From Pyrus communis (lineage: Eukaryota; Streptophyta; Magnoliopsida; Rosales; Rosaceae), in assembly GCF_963583255.1 (NCBI RefSeq), contig NC_084818.1:12898222-12962221 (forward strand): a stretch of DNA of 64,000 nucleotides, written 5' to 3'. Shown in pieces: positions 33,267-43,859 of this stretch. Both the position numbers and the translations under genes were made by a program. Position 1 is the first letter of the stretch. Each line of letters opens with the position of its first letter. Under the pieces are notes generated by a model. It worked only from the letters and a program-made list of their open reading frames with translations. It ran no database searches and was not told where the DNA came from.

Positions 33267-34595
33267 TGATAAGATTTTTAGTACCTACAAAAAGAAGGTT
33301 AAAATCACACAAAATACTTGCAAGAGTACAAGGTTGTTGTAGTATAGATGCTCATGCAATGTCGTTCTCCACAAGAACAATTTTAATAATTTATGCAAAA
33401 ACAATTCCTAATATGAAGCCTAAAAGTTGAGAAAGGAGATTTTGAATTTGCTTAATATTAAAAACAAATAATAAATTCGCCCAAAACTAATACGATAAAA
33501 GAAAAAAGTTTAAATACCAATTTATAAAAGTACTAGGGTTCCACCATCACTTAGCAATCCTATGTATTCTTACCAATTACTATGATATACACATGCTACT
33601 TTGAAAGTTAGGTTTTCCTAATATACATTCTACTTGAAACCTTCAACATAGAACGTATATCTAACATGCAATCCGTCTAGACATTCGGATCAAATATGAA
33701 CATAAGAAACTCATTATGTTTTATGAAAACCCTTTGAAAAAACCATGCAACCCTTAAGACGCGTGTTCATTTTAAGTGAAATTACAATTACTAACCACAA
33801 GAAGCCAGCATCAATTTCAGGGAACCTTCTAACCAAAATTGCATCAAATTATTTTTCTAAAGATCCTAATGATCACGAATCATTAAGACACTTAGATAGT
33901 TTAAAATGGTGATTAATAATTCAAAGAATGCATGCATAATATCATAAGGAAATTGAAAATAAACTACATATTCTTGCTAAAGCTCGTGAACTCGCCCTAG
34001 CAAAAGAACGTCGAGTAATGCTATTCATACCATATTTTTATACCACATTTTTATACCACTTTAGGTAGCATCTAATGTGGATAACCACATCATTTGAAAA
34101 ATTTGCAAAACCCAAGGAGAGGAAGGAGAAAGACTCCTCATATACCACAATCATCATTTAATTAACAAGTTTTTCTTAATTATTAGTTTATTGAATAATG
34201 AATTAAGTTTAAAAATCTGATTAATTCAAATGATGTGGTTGTGTACATCAAATGCTACCTAAGGTGGTATGAAAATGTGGTACAAAAACATGGTATGAAT
34301 AACATTACTCTAGAACGTCACTTTTTCAGCAATATGTGCTGGTCATTTATTCTAAGGCCAGAAAATAACCGCTTAGTGGAAAAATCTGATATTTTGACAC
34401 AATCAAGCTAAGGGACTCATGAACGTTCTCCAATTGGAATTACTCCAAAATTCATCCATTTGGACACATTTTGCACTAGAGAAAGTTGAAAGTCCTATAT
34501 TGAAAATATAAAACAAAATATCAAAATTCTTCAAAAATAATAGCCAAAATATACTAAGAATATGGTTAAATAATTAATATAAAATCTATTTATCA
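33267..34595. mobile_element. Solo LTR (Tat/Ogre-like) inserted in copia element 1
   Basis: A 1,329-bp insert begins TGATAAGATTTTTAG and ends ATCTATTTATCA (TG...CA ends), with a perfect 5-bp duplication GTGAT at 33262-33266 and 34596-34600. Removing it rejoins the copia frame (NCFSFLGD with DECLQLF). The left portion (AGTACCTACAAAAAGAAGG, TGCAAGAGTACAAGGTTGTT) resembles LTRs of Tat/Ogre-type gypsy elements; that family call is from memory. No coding region. It contains the MITE at 34013-34310. Confidence 0.8.
34013..34310. mobile_element. MULE-type MITE nested in the solo LTR, 298 bp
   Basis: Inverted termini of about 56 bp: GAGTAATGCTATTCATACCAT on the left and ATGGTATGAATAACATTACTC on the right, plus matching TACCACTTTAGGTAGCAT and ATGCTACCTAAGGTGGTA. 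The 9-bp duplication is AAGAACGTC (34004-34012) and TAGAACGTC (34311-34319), one mismatch. No coding capacity. Confidence 0.88.
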
Positions 34596-34975
34596 GTGAT
34601 GATGAATGTTTGCAACTTTTTCAAAAGAACTATCTTAATTCCACTTTAGGGATTGCTAGCTTAGTTGAAAACTTATGGCAGTTGGAGTGTAGTGTGGTCT
34701 TTAATGTACATCATGCACTATATACAAGCACTAAGACAATGTTAAACACTGACACTTCTTACATTCTTTGGCACAAGAGATTAAGTCATATATCAAAAGA
34801 AAGAATCATTAAATTGTCAAAAGCAAACTTGATTCCTTCACTTGATTTTGAAACTGCAACTGAATGTATGGATTGTCACATCCCAGCCTGGGCCCTCACC
34901 ACATTCCGGGCTCAACTCCACCGTAACACAATATTGTCCGCTTTGGGCCCCGACCACGCCCTCACGGTTTTATTT

Positions 34976-35057
34976 CTGGAAACTCACACGAGAACTTCCA
35001 AGTGGGTCACCTATCCTGGGATTGCTCTCACATGAACTCGCTTAACTTCGAAGTTCC
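34976..35057 (-). promoter_or_regulatory. 5S rRNA-like promoter region in the Cassandra 3' LTR
   Basis: On the minus strand: GAACTTCGAAGTTAAGCGAG, then GAGAGCAATCCCAGGATAGG and GTGACCCACTTGGAAGTTCT. These match the order and spacing of the A box, intermediate element and C box of plant 5S genes. This copy has more G-to-A type changes than the other LTR. Confidence 0.85.
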
Positions 35058-35340
35058 TACAGAACTCGAAGCCAGTGAGCTCCCAAAATGTCTCGTGCTA
35101 GGTAAAAATGGGAATATACATATAAGGCTTACAGGAACCACTCCCCTGGGCGATGTGGGATGTTACAATCCACCCCCCTTAAGGGTCCGACGTCCTCGTC
35201 AGCACACTTCCGACCAGGGATTGGCCCTGATACCAAATTGTCACATCCCGGCTCGTGCCCCCACCACATCCCGGGCTCGACTCCATCGTAGCACGATATT
35301 GTTCGCTTTGGGCCCCGACCACGCCCTCACGATTTTATTT

Positions 35341-35422
35341 CTGGGAACTCACACGAGAACTTCCCAATGGGTCACCTATCCTGGGATTGCTCTCGCATGA
35401 ACTCGCTTAACTTCGGAGTTCC
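35341..35422 (-). promoter_or_regulatory. 5S rRNA-like promoter region in the Cassandra 5' LTR
   Basis: Minus strand: GGAACTCCGAAGTTAAGCGA is identical to the 5S A-box region over its core, followed by GAGAGCAATCCCAGGATAGG and TGACCCATTGGGAAGTTCTC. Only the 3' two-thirds of a 5S gene is recognisable, so this is not a 5S gene. RNA polymerase III use is known for the family and inferred here. Confidence 0.85.
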
Positions 35423-35867
35423 TACGGAACCCGAAGCTAGTGAGCTCCCAAAAGGCCTCGTGCTAGGTAGAGATGGGAATATACATATAAGGCTTACAGG
35501 ATCCACTCCCTTGGGCGATGTGGGATGTTACAATAGATTGTTTCAAAGGAAAGTTAACTAATTTTCAAAATTTTGAAGCCAAAAGAAGTAAAAAAACTAC
35601 TTGAGATTATTCATATTGATGTTTATGGTCCTTTCTCAACTAAAACGATTTGTGGAAACAATTACTTTGTTAATTTCATTGATGATTTTTCAAGATTTGG
35701 TTATACCTTTTTAATGAGTGAAAAGTCAGCTGTTCTTAAATGTTTCACAATCTTTAAGACTAGCGTAGAAATACAATTAAATAAATCCATTAAGATTGTT
35801 ACATCGGATAGGGGTGGAAAATATTTGGCACGTACACAAAGTCTGGACAACATTAGCGTGACATCTC

Positions 35868-36150
35868 ATCCTGAGATTTATCGTATTTTATTCTCAATAT
35901 TAATGAAATTATCAAAATACCCCTTAGATGCCACATAAGCCTTCCATGTGGACCTCAATTTGCCTTTCACTTTTCCAATCTTATTTTACTATTTTTGAAT
36001 TGTATTCATTTTTACGAACTTGTTGTCGCAAATAGAACTCAATTCGGAGTTATAACGAACAAATTATGTTCGAAACAGTGTAAATTTAACTGTGGCTTCA
36101 TGAAGTAGGCTGCCTTGGTCTTATCTGTCTGGTGAACCTCGTGTAGACTA
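35868..36150 (+). repeat. Fragment of a gypsy LTR 5' end
   Basis: GTGACATCTCATCCTGAGAT followed by ATTATCAAAATACCCCTTAG parallels the first 60 bp of the young chromovirus LTR (GTGACATCCCGTCCCGGAAA ... TTACAATTTTGCCCCTAG). It directly follows the truncation of copia element 1 and may mark a recombination join. No coding sequence. Confidence 0.5.
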
Positions 36151-36191
36151 AAGGCATGCATAGGTTTGAAAAATTGAACATTTCAAAATGA

Positions 36192-37745
36192 CTAGGTCCA
36201 TTTCAAGTTGACATGGGTATATATATAATCTCAGTCCAAGCTCATTCCTTTTGTCAACAACTTTTATACTTCAATGGTAACTTTATTAAGTATGAACCCT
36301 GACACCAAAAAATACATTATTCTGCCAACTCAATCAATTTGGACCATTGAAATTTGATCTAACGGCTACAAATAAGGGGCCTCTTTAAAACTTAATAATA
36401 ACTTTGGCTGTTGGATCAAATTTTAAAGGTCCGGATGAGGTGATTGGATGAATTTGGAGGAAAGAATTCGGAGATAATCCCCTTCCTTAGTTAACAGCCT
36501 AATCTCCCTAAAAACAGGTATAAATCCTAAAAAGCCAAAAAAAACCACCTCCATCAACTAGAAGGATAAAGTGAGAATTGAGAAACCAACAAATACCACT
36601 TTTATCTAAAATAAACAAACTAATGACATGTAAATGAAAAATACTTAGGTAGATATTAGTCAAAGCGTCTTAGTAAAATCTTTGAAAGACACAAATGTTT
36701 TATAAAAAAAATATGTAAAAAAGAGTGAGGAATTCTAATTTCTTGGAGGACTGTATTAGCCCTTTATAAATGACCTATTTGTCTATTTGCCTCTCCAACA
36801 TTGAACTTGTATGAAGCTGTCAATTTCACCCTTGAATTGTAATTTTAGTGGATTACCCTCCAAAACTTTATTAATATCTAATTTTCACCTTGGCGTTAGA
36901 TTTTTACATTTTCATCTAATTTTTCATCTATCTTGCTCATATGAACAACACATGACAATTGTATAGGTCAAAAAGGTAGTTTGCTTTAGTAAATTGGGAA
37001 GAAGAAGAAAAAGAAAAAGTAGAGAGCTGCTAGACCCACACTATTGTCTTATTTCCTCACCTATGTTATAACCCTACCCACTGTAATAAGTTAAAAAAAT
37101 TAAAATACTATTTCCTCACTCACTATTATTCCTAAAGTAACCCTTAATATATGAACAGATGTGAACCAATCCACCATTGCAGCTCCAAGGGACTTGCACT
37201 ACTGACCAGAAGCCTAACTAATCATAATATTGTAGGCAAAAGTTAAATATAAATCATAGCCATAAAGGTATGCAAATTCAATAAAAAAAACCACTGAGCT
37301 ATGGGAATGTAAATGAAAAGTTCGATGGCGACAAATTCAATTGTACAGTGCCAACAAGTTCAAATGACCCACACATAAAATTATTCATCTACCTCTTCTG
37401 AAAACTTAATTTTCTACTTCTTACGTATAGAAGCTCATCTTCTACCTCTTTAATGAAAACATCATCTTCTAAGTTCATTCTTTTTTGTTTACTATGAATG
37501 AAAGGAGGTGGGAGGATGAGTTTGGATTTAAGATTGACAAATCGTTTAAACAGAGCGTGAGAGTTATCATGCCCAAACTTTTCTTTAAAATAAAAAATAA
37601 AAAAATTAACACAAAAGAGGGTAAGTAGTCATTTTACAAATGGACAAATTTGTAATTAAAAAAATTCATTAAAAGGTGGGTAAGAAGGTAAGACATTAGA
37701 GAGGGAATAACATCACTCAAAAAGTAATATAATGTCCACATTAGG
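36192..37745. repeat. Duplicated segment, copy B
   Basis: Parallel to 1395-2955 with small differences. It lacks the hAT-type MITE (empty site TATTGTAG at 37228-37235). At ~36315-36475 it carries an insert whose two arms, ATTTGATC(T/C)AACGGC and GTTGGATCAAATTTTAAAGG, are inverted, probably another MITE. No genes. Confidence 0.8.
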
Positions 37746-38215
37746 TGATGCAGTGCATGAGGAACATATATATTTAAGGCTATAGTGACTTCTCATAATG
37801 ATGCAGTGCATGGGGAACATATATATTTAAGGCTGTAGTGACTTCTCATCTCTCCAAACCTTTTTCACCTTCTCTTTTAATTGAGTTGCCTAGTAACTAT
37901 CCTACTATAAAATATTTATCCTACCAATGCTTTGTAATCTCCCTATTTAAAGGGCTCTCCAAATGTATCTTTAACGAAGTGAATTTAGTGAATTATAATC
38001 AATCAAAGAAGAGAGTGAGTTTTCACCTTCCTTAAATCAAGTGAGGCTTGGTCGTATTGAGTGAATCCACTATTAGCAACGTGAGTGATTCCGTTGCCTC
38101 TAGTTGAGTGATTCTCAAATTATCATCCCTCGTAAAGACGTGGGTGATTCCGTCCCCCCTGGTTGAGAGATTTCCAGGTTATATCCCTTGTCTTTTTGAG
38201 ACCCTTGGTCTAGAC
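37741..38215. repeat. LTR-like insert with a tandem head in copy B
   Basis: A ~60-bp block (GATGCAGTGCATG(A/G)GGAACA ... AGTGACTTCTCAT) occurs twice at 37745-37850. It is followed by a TATTTAAAG box (37944-37952), a short leader and two GTGATTCCGT(T/C) repeats. The layout resembles a decayed LTR replacing part of the duplicated segment. I found no partner or clear target duplication. The small frame at 37838-38035 is not supported. Confidence 0.35.
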
Positions 38216-38570
38216 TAACCAAACGTATCAATTATTGGCTCGGGGAACATGTCAATTATTGCAGGGGTTACATAAAACCTGTAGAATTCAGGGGAAGCAT
38301 GTCAAACATTGCAGGGGTTACATGAAACTTGTAGAATTCAGTCATCCATATTTACTTGGCAATAAAGTGGTTAAGTAAATATATTCAAATTTATATAATG
38401 TTATCATATCCTCTAAGCATTTGGGATTGGAGCTAGTGCACACCAAGCAAGCAATAGAAACATGCAGTTGCAATTTGCTACATGGATAGAATGTTCCCCT
38501 CATGGGTTTTAAGTTTAGAATTTCTTCATCTTCTAATTTTGTAAGAGTATCAAACTTGAGGAATTTTTGG
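38215..38570. repeat. Duplicated segment fragment (as 9100-9450)
   Basis: Matches 9100-9450 and 44490-44620: TATCAATTATTGGCTCGGGG, TGCAGGGGTTACAT, TTTACTTGG(T/C)AATAAAGTGG and AAGCAATAGAAACATG. Non-coding. From here to 39120 I see no further structure; short frames at 38722-38992 have no recognised motif. Confidence 0.65.
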
Positions 38571-39122
38571 ATTGGGGAATTTTTGGATTGGCTTAGTTAT
38601 GTAAAAGAGGTTATGGAGTTCAAGTACATATAAATCCTTAAAATAAATATAATATCATCCATTACCAAAATTTTACACTCAATAATCACCAAAATCTTAC
38701 AATTATTTAAGACATACCAGCATGGCGATCATAGCTCTTCATATTCTGTGCCTCTTGTGTAAGGTACTCTGCTGCTTTATGCACAATCTTTATTCGTATG
38801 ACGGAATCCACAACTTTTTGGTTGGACATCACTTCCGTATGCCAACACAAGGATCTCTATTTCATCATCTATCGTCTCCACAACCCCATGAGAATCGCAA
38901 CCGATATATTTCCTCATGTGTGTAACACCGAACACCCTTGTTAACCATGATGCCCCAAAAGAACCACCTCTCTTGTCATAAACAACTGACACTTACTTAA
39001 GCATACCATTTTTACAACAAAACGGCCCTAGAACTCCCAACATTGACCACCACCAACATATACCTGCCCTAAAAGTACATTAAATATTGCTGAATCACTT
39101 GAAACTACTAACACCCCAAAGC

Positions 39123-39424
39123 CTACTTGTTTGATTTGTCCATAATTCCTTTCTCAGTTCCAAGATATGCTGCACCGAGTGCATGCGCCATGGCTACCCA
39201 GGTCCAGAACTCGGGATCTGCTATGGTATTTTCAAAAAGATTAGATTGCAAGTATGCAGGAACATCATGACCCAATAAGCCATAAATAATGCTAAATAGC
39301 CCTATTTCATGATCACCGAGAGGGTTACCAGTCTGCCTAAAATCTGCAACACCATAACTCTGTATAAGGATATTGTATGCTTCATTTACCACATGGAAGA
39401 CATATGTGGCATTTACATTCTGTG
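39123..39424 (-). CDS. Unidentified terminal exon, possible gene remnant
   Basis: On the minus strand an acceptor CCTCACAG| near 39425 opens an exon reading NVNATYVFHVVNEAY..., continuing through DHEIGLFSIIYGLLGHDVPA and DPEFWTWVAMAHALGAAY to a stop at 39123. Composition is protein-like (aromatic, Gly/Ala-rich) with a plausible hydrophobic helix near the C-terminus (WVAMAHALGAAYLG). The start is an exon border, not ATG; the nominal start codon in the open frame is GTG. I do not recognise the family and could not find the upstream exons, so it may be the last exon of a gene or a stranded fragment. Confidence 0.4.
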
Positions 39425-39429
39425 AGGCA

Positions 39430-41845
39430 TTTGAAATCTCGCTTCCTTTCCCAGAAACAAGAATATTTATTCATGAAAATGAACCAATTCTCGGACAGGA
39501 GTATCCTAATTCTGCCTAACCCAAAATTTTCTTTCTTGCTGTCGGGAATTTGACTAATTATCATGAACGATGTGGGGATAATACTTGTAAATTTGAAGTC
39601 TTCACTAGAATTAGAAGCAAGTGAAAAGAGAATTGGGGAATGATGTCAAGAGAAATGAAGAGAAGATCATCAGCTTCCACAATCGATAGAATAGAACATG
39701 CACAACGATAGTAAGTAACATTAGCACCACAAGTCTCCCACTAAAAACCGTTTCCATGGCTTAATCAACTGGGGCATAACGATAGAATAGAACAATATAA
39801 CACTGAGAAACAAAGTTTTACTCACCTTCCTCAAACAGTAGGGGTAGAAAACCCTTAAGCCTGTAGTTCATCAACTGGGGCACAGCTATTCCATGTGTTA
39901 ATTTCTAATTCGAAAGGCTTGAATTGCCTACCTTGACTGCAAGGTGAAACTATATGAAAAATGAGAAATATAATTGGTCTTTCAACCAAACACTTGTTCT
40001 ACATGATGAAATTTTTTGAAAGGCCAAAGAATACAAAAATCCGTTACAGTTGAAGTTAGCAAATAACTAAATGGTGCCTGGCACCGAGAGAACTTGACCT
40101 TTTACGTCCGGTTGACCTTTTATGTCCGGTCTGGCTACATATGCTCTGGGCACTAAACTTTCTTTCTTCAGTGCAAAATACAAAACTAAAAGACACAAGT
40201 TTATGAATGGTAACCTGGCTTAGCATACGAAAACTTTACAATGACCTTATTACTGGACACAACTACTTCCCTACCTGAATCTTACTTGATACTGCAGCAT
40301 CAGATTAGAAAATATTTTCTAGTGCTTTAGCAGAGACGACCTGAAGAAAAGCCTATATGCTAGACTATTCTTTACATAAATAATCAGACTAATAACGTAA
40401 CTGTAACAAGAGTAGTGTGTGTACACATATTAGTCAAATGAAGACGGTGATAGATACAGTAAGGCTGGGATGGTTACCTTGTTCGAGGAAAGAGGATATA
40501 CGCTTATCGGTTGTACTGATGCCCCCCTAAGGATATGAAAGAAGCCTTGAAATTTTTATGAAGAGAGGGGGAAACAAGGAGAATTACCATTGTGTATGTT
40601 TTTTGTTTCTTATCACAGAAAAGAGAGGAATTCAATTCAGTTAAAACAAGGGAAGAAAGTCTAACAATTCTTTCGTTTGAATGGGCTGACAACATCACAG
40701 AACAATTCAGTCAAAACTTTAATAATTATTGATGAACCACTAGAACTAGAGATTGAACTGAATTTTTTTCTTCTGGTAGAGGTTGATGCTTCTTTTGTTA
40801 AGTTTAAGCTGAAGCAATCTCCACACTTAACCCCCAATTTCCTCACTGAAGGCTTCTCTTCGATGATTGTTCGATTTCCACGCAAGATTCATTGGCAAAA
40901 AAGATAGGAAACAATTTGACGGCCAAAAAGTAAAATAAAACTGTTCCTGACACAAAACGAGGGGAAGAACTATTGCAATCTCAACCTTATCAGGCATCTA
41001 GCACACAGTAGTAAGGACGAGGGTTTGAGTAGTCATTCTCCAACAATACATGAGTTATCATTTGGATTCTTTCCCATGTGTAGATGATATATAGCATGAT
41101 CAATTAGGGATTAAGGTATTGACACAATTCATTCTGCACTTAATCGGATATCCAAGATGTTGCGGTTCAGCACAAATGCACTCCGATGATGATTGAAAAT
41201 GCTTGGGGAAATGTTGGTAAAGACTCAAGTATGTTCTGCTAATTTATTGTTGCGATTGGTTGGCAGTCAAGACCAGAAGAGCTATCCAGGGATGATCTCG
41301 TTTGCATAGTTTGAGTTTATAACAATATAGATAGCAAGCCTTCTCTAGCACATGAGCTGCAGGTTTGCACCATATTTCACTCAATCGTGAACACAACAAT
41401 ATATACAGCAAGCTGGAAAATTTCCAAATACTGTTCCTAGAAATAGAAGAAATCGTTCGCGACCTTGTTTCTAGCAATTTATTTGACTGATAATTATGGT
41501 TTGCAATGCATAATGCTGTAATATTATGAAGTTGACAAAAAATATTATCACTCGTGTCGTCGTGTTTGTTATAAGACCCGCAAGAAGGTTACCCCCAATT
41601 AAATTTTTTGCACAGATATGAACAAGAAGACCAATTTTCTCATTCAACACAAACAAAACCTTTAATCATCAAGCCCACAATGTCATACATTTCCATTCCA
41701 TGACATAAACAAAACCATAAATTAGAAAAAACAATACAACAAAAAACTCACTGTATTCATGTCCTTGCGAATCGTCGGATTCATCGCATTCATCGCAGTG
41801 CAAAATGCAACACAACTCCTCTGTTTTGCTCTGTTTCCACCCAAC
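39430..41845. other. Anonymous intergenic DNA
   Basis: No recognised gene or element. Several 60-90-codon frames on both strands (for example 40661-40907, 41244-41656) lack motifs and overlap each other. A direct repeat of TTGACCTTTTA(C/T)GTCCGGT occurs at 40093-40131. Confidence 0.4.
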
Positions 41846-42098
41846 TCACCCATGAAACTGGTACACAAGCTCCAAAGCCCTCTCCTTTGAGCCCTGAGCG
41901 TCAAAACTCTTCACACTCCCCAAAAACCCATCACCGTTAAGCCGCCTTTCCTCCGCCAGGGCGGCCGCAGAAGGAGAAAGCCGCCTTTTGGGCCGCTTGT
42001 TCTTGATGAAGCAATCCCTCATCTGCTCCTCAACCATGTCAATTTTGGGCCCAGAATTCCCCTCTCCAAAGCCATCACAGTCATCGTCGCCTAAAGAA
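41846..42098 (-). CDS. Small conserved-looking plant protein, partial
   Basis: The open minus-strand frame runs from about 42115 to a TGA at 41846. A good acceptor (polypyrimidine tract ending CTTTAG) at 42098/42099 suggests the true exon starts there with GDDDCDGFGEGNS. The exon then reads through DCFIKNKRPKRRLSPSAAAL to RALELVYQFHG at the C-terminus. The KRPKRRLSP stretch is basic with a proline-directed Ser site, like a nuclear-localisation or phosphorylation motif. I recall similar short plant proteins ending in ALELVYQFH but cannot name one. There is no ATG in frame. A 282-bp MITE lies just upstream (42146-42427) and may sit in the preceding intron or have separated it from its first exon. 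Confidence 0.45.
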
Positions 42099-42145
42099 AT
42101 GGATAAAAAAGACAATTCATCTCGTTGGTTGTATATTTTGCATAT

Positions 42146-42427
42146 GGAATTAACTTCCTGCTGAACATTTCAGCGGGAATTTCTGCTTACACCCAATCAC
42201 GGGTTGACACGTGTCTACGTTTTGATTTTTTTAATCAAAATTTGGACACATGTACACTCAGAATTGGGTGTAAACAGAACCTCCTGAGAAATTTCTGCTT
42301 ACACCCAATCACGGGGTGGACACGTATCCAAGTTTTGATTTTTTTAATCAAAATTTGGACACGTATACACTCAGAATTGGATGTAAACAGAACCTCCTGC
42401 TGAAATTTCAGCTGCGAAGTCTTGTTC
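42146..42427. mobile_element. MULE-type MITE with duplicated internal hairpin, 282 bp
   Basis: A perfect 9-bp duplication TTTGCATAT flanks it (42137-42145, 42428-42436). Ends are GGAATTAACTTCCTGCTGAA and, reversed, GAACAAGACTTCGCAGCTGA. Inside, a hairpin unit of ~118 bp around TTTTTTAATCAAAATTTGGA with CTTACACCCAATCACGGG arms occurs twice in tandem. The element split at 3837-9017 carries the single-unit form. Open frames across it are artefacts of the repeat. Confidence 0.87.
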
Positions 42428-42499
42428 TTTGCATATTACATGGAAATAGCGCAAACAGTATCATTATTAATTAAGTGATATTATTTGAACACACAAAAT

Positions 42500-43325
42500 T
42501 AATGCATTTATACAAACACACTTCACATCTTATTTACTTGTCACGTAAAATTGACACTCGTTGACACACTCTTTAATCTAGTACATATGGAATATAATAG
42601 TAGGGCCACCAATCTTAGCTAGAGTTTGTGTCCACATAATTTTATTGATACAATAATAGTAGGAACATTTATTTCAATGGTAAACTTCAATAAGAAATCT
42701 CAAACCAAGCGTATAAGTGATGTTATAGTGAGTGAACCCAACAGTCAAAAAGATCTTTTTCCATTCTGATTCGCTACGCTCTTTGCCAGTGATGGTAGAC
42801 ATCATCAGCATATCATACCTGAGCTAGTTGTCAACTGATTTCTCATCCACCATATTCTTGTTACTAGACATACCCAACAACTATGTTTATGATGATAATC
42901 TTCTTATTCCCTCCCTTGTTTTTGCTTAAAATATTGTTTCTCTACACTTCTTCAATATCTTCACATTTTTTTTCTTTGTTCCAGTCATGCAAAATGCACT
43001 TAGATATAAATCGTTAATTATTTTCATACATTACCCAATTAGTCACAACATTTCCCAATTAATCTCTATATAAAAGGAGGATAGTACACACAACTACATC
43101 AACAATGTATGTATGCATATGATATACTTGCTTGTCGGCACTTTTTACATATCAATAATTCTATTTAAGCACACTCGCTCATATTTTCTTTAACAGAGGT
43201 GGACCCTAGCATGCACGTGGGACAAGGATGCTAGCTAGAACTTGCAAAGACAAGGGTGAGATGTTTTTACTAACAAAAGGTCATTCATTTGGAAACTAAC
43301 TAACAAGATAAGATAAATAGAGAAA
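42500..43325 (-). pseudogene. O-methyltransferase pseudogene: last exon, intron and 3' flank
   Basis: Parallel to 50090-50830 around the intact OMT gene. The exon-3 equivalent is 42998-42674, two bases shorter than the 327-nt intact exon, so its frame is shifted. It retains the reversed counterparts of LHDW (LHDW is preceded by Cys instead of Trp-Ile), ATCAGAATGG-type strings and a final LIEVYH-stop. The upstream intron is present but enlarged by a segment around GGACCCTAGCATGCACGTGG. The copy ends near 43325, before exon 2. Neither catalytic His nor the SAM-binding half could form an enzyme. It shows that the OMT was tandemly duplicated with its flanks. Confidence 0.85.
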
Positions 43326-43379
43326 ACTAGATTTTAATCTTTAAATAAGATAAAATTTAGAAAAATGTCTTATATAAGA

Positions 43380-43473
43380 TTTTTTTTATTTTTTTATTTA
43401 TTTTTTTTAACAAACGACAGTATCTACACTAAGGGGGTAAGAGAGTGGGCTAAACCTTACAATGGGCTTGGAC
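43380..43473 (-). mobile_element. 3' fragment of a SINE
   Basis: Minus strand: CCCATTGTAAGGTTTAGCCCAC, then CCCCCTTAGTGTAGATACTG and TCGTTTGTTAAAAAAAA with an A-rich tail. It corresponds to the 3' body of the SINE type seen at 3502-3761. The A and B boxes are missing (5'-truncated). Confidence 0.5.
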
Positions 43474-43522
43474 CAAAATTAATTTTTAATCTTGTACACA
43501 AGATTAAAAATTAATTTTAGTC
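43471..43522. repeat. 52-bp near-perfect palindrome
   Basis: GACCAAAATTAATTTTTAAT faces ATTAAAAATTAATTTTAGTC around a CTTGTACACAAG centre. It is probably a deleted MITE reduced to its inverted termini. No flanking duplication was fixed. Confidence 0.7.
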
Positions 43523-43859
43523 CCTAGACTCTATTTAATGTCAGCGCATGCATTCAATTTCTTTTTTTTTTTTTTTTTTTGAATAATTTTAAACTTTCCA
43601 TAAACTAAATTTTATGAAAATATTGTAAATTTAGTACTCTTTTGAATTTCAATGAATTAGCTCTTATTTTTTTAACGTTTTGCATCACCAATTTATGCTA
43701 AGTATCTTATATAAAAAATATTTTGGTAGAAATTTCTATGGACTCTCTGCTACTCATATTTTTGGCACAATATTTTATAATGTTAATACATGAATCGACG
43801 TTAAACAGTGAATTGGTAGAAACTCTCCTAAGCATATCTCTTCAAGTAATATATTATAC

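Larger units (their letters stand above)
34874..35532 (-). mobile_element. Cassandra TRIM retrotransposon
   Basis: Two 294-bp LTRs (34874-35167 and 35239-35532) flank only 71 bp. On the minus strand each begins TGTAACATCCCACATCGCC and ends GGGATGTGACA. The interior has a primer site TGGTATCAGGGC (35225-35236, one mismatch to the iMet type) and a purine tract AAGGGGGGTGG. The LTRs contain 5S rRNA-like sequence, the hallmark of Cassandra elements. Target duplication is ATGGAT/ATAGAT (34868-34873, 35533-35538), one mismatch. The LTRs differ at about 26 positions (~9%). It has no coding capacity. Confidence 0.9.
30729..35840 (+). mobile_element. Ty1/copia element 1, 3'-truncated host of nested insertions
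   Basis: A 5' LTR (30729-31311), iMet-type primer site, gag, zinc knuckle, protease, GAG-pre-integrase and the start of integrase are in order on the plus strand. Coding similarity stops just after the second integrase Asp (~35830). Reverse transcriptase, RNase H and the 3' LTR are missing. Insertions at 33267-34595 and 34874-35532 split it. Gag matches copia element 2 at 57122-62823 (both read SNYKKWRRKI and NEYDIA), so they belong to one family. Confidence 0.85.
34601..35840 (+). pseudogene. Pre-integrase and integrase fragment of copia element 1
   Basis: Before the Cassandra insertion the frame gives LWHKRLSHISKERI, the conserved pre-integrase/HHCC region, ending in ECMDC. After the insertion it continues through EIIHIDVYGPF (first catalytic Asp), FVNFIDDFSR and TSDRGGKY (second catalytic Asp, ~35815). 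The catalytic Glu and everything downstream are lost. The insertion falls exactly in the CxxC of the zinc-binding region, and a frameshift follows near 35573. Confidence 0.8.

Noticed and set aside
34976..35422. 5S ribosomal RNA gene
   Set aside because: Only the internal-promoter part of 5S is present, within LTRs of a TRIM element with primer site and purine tract.
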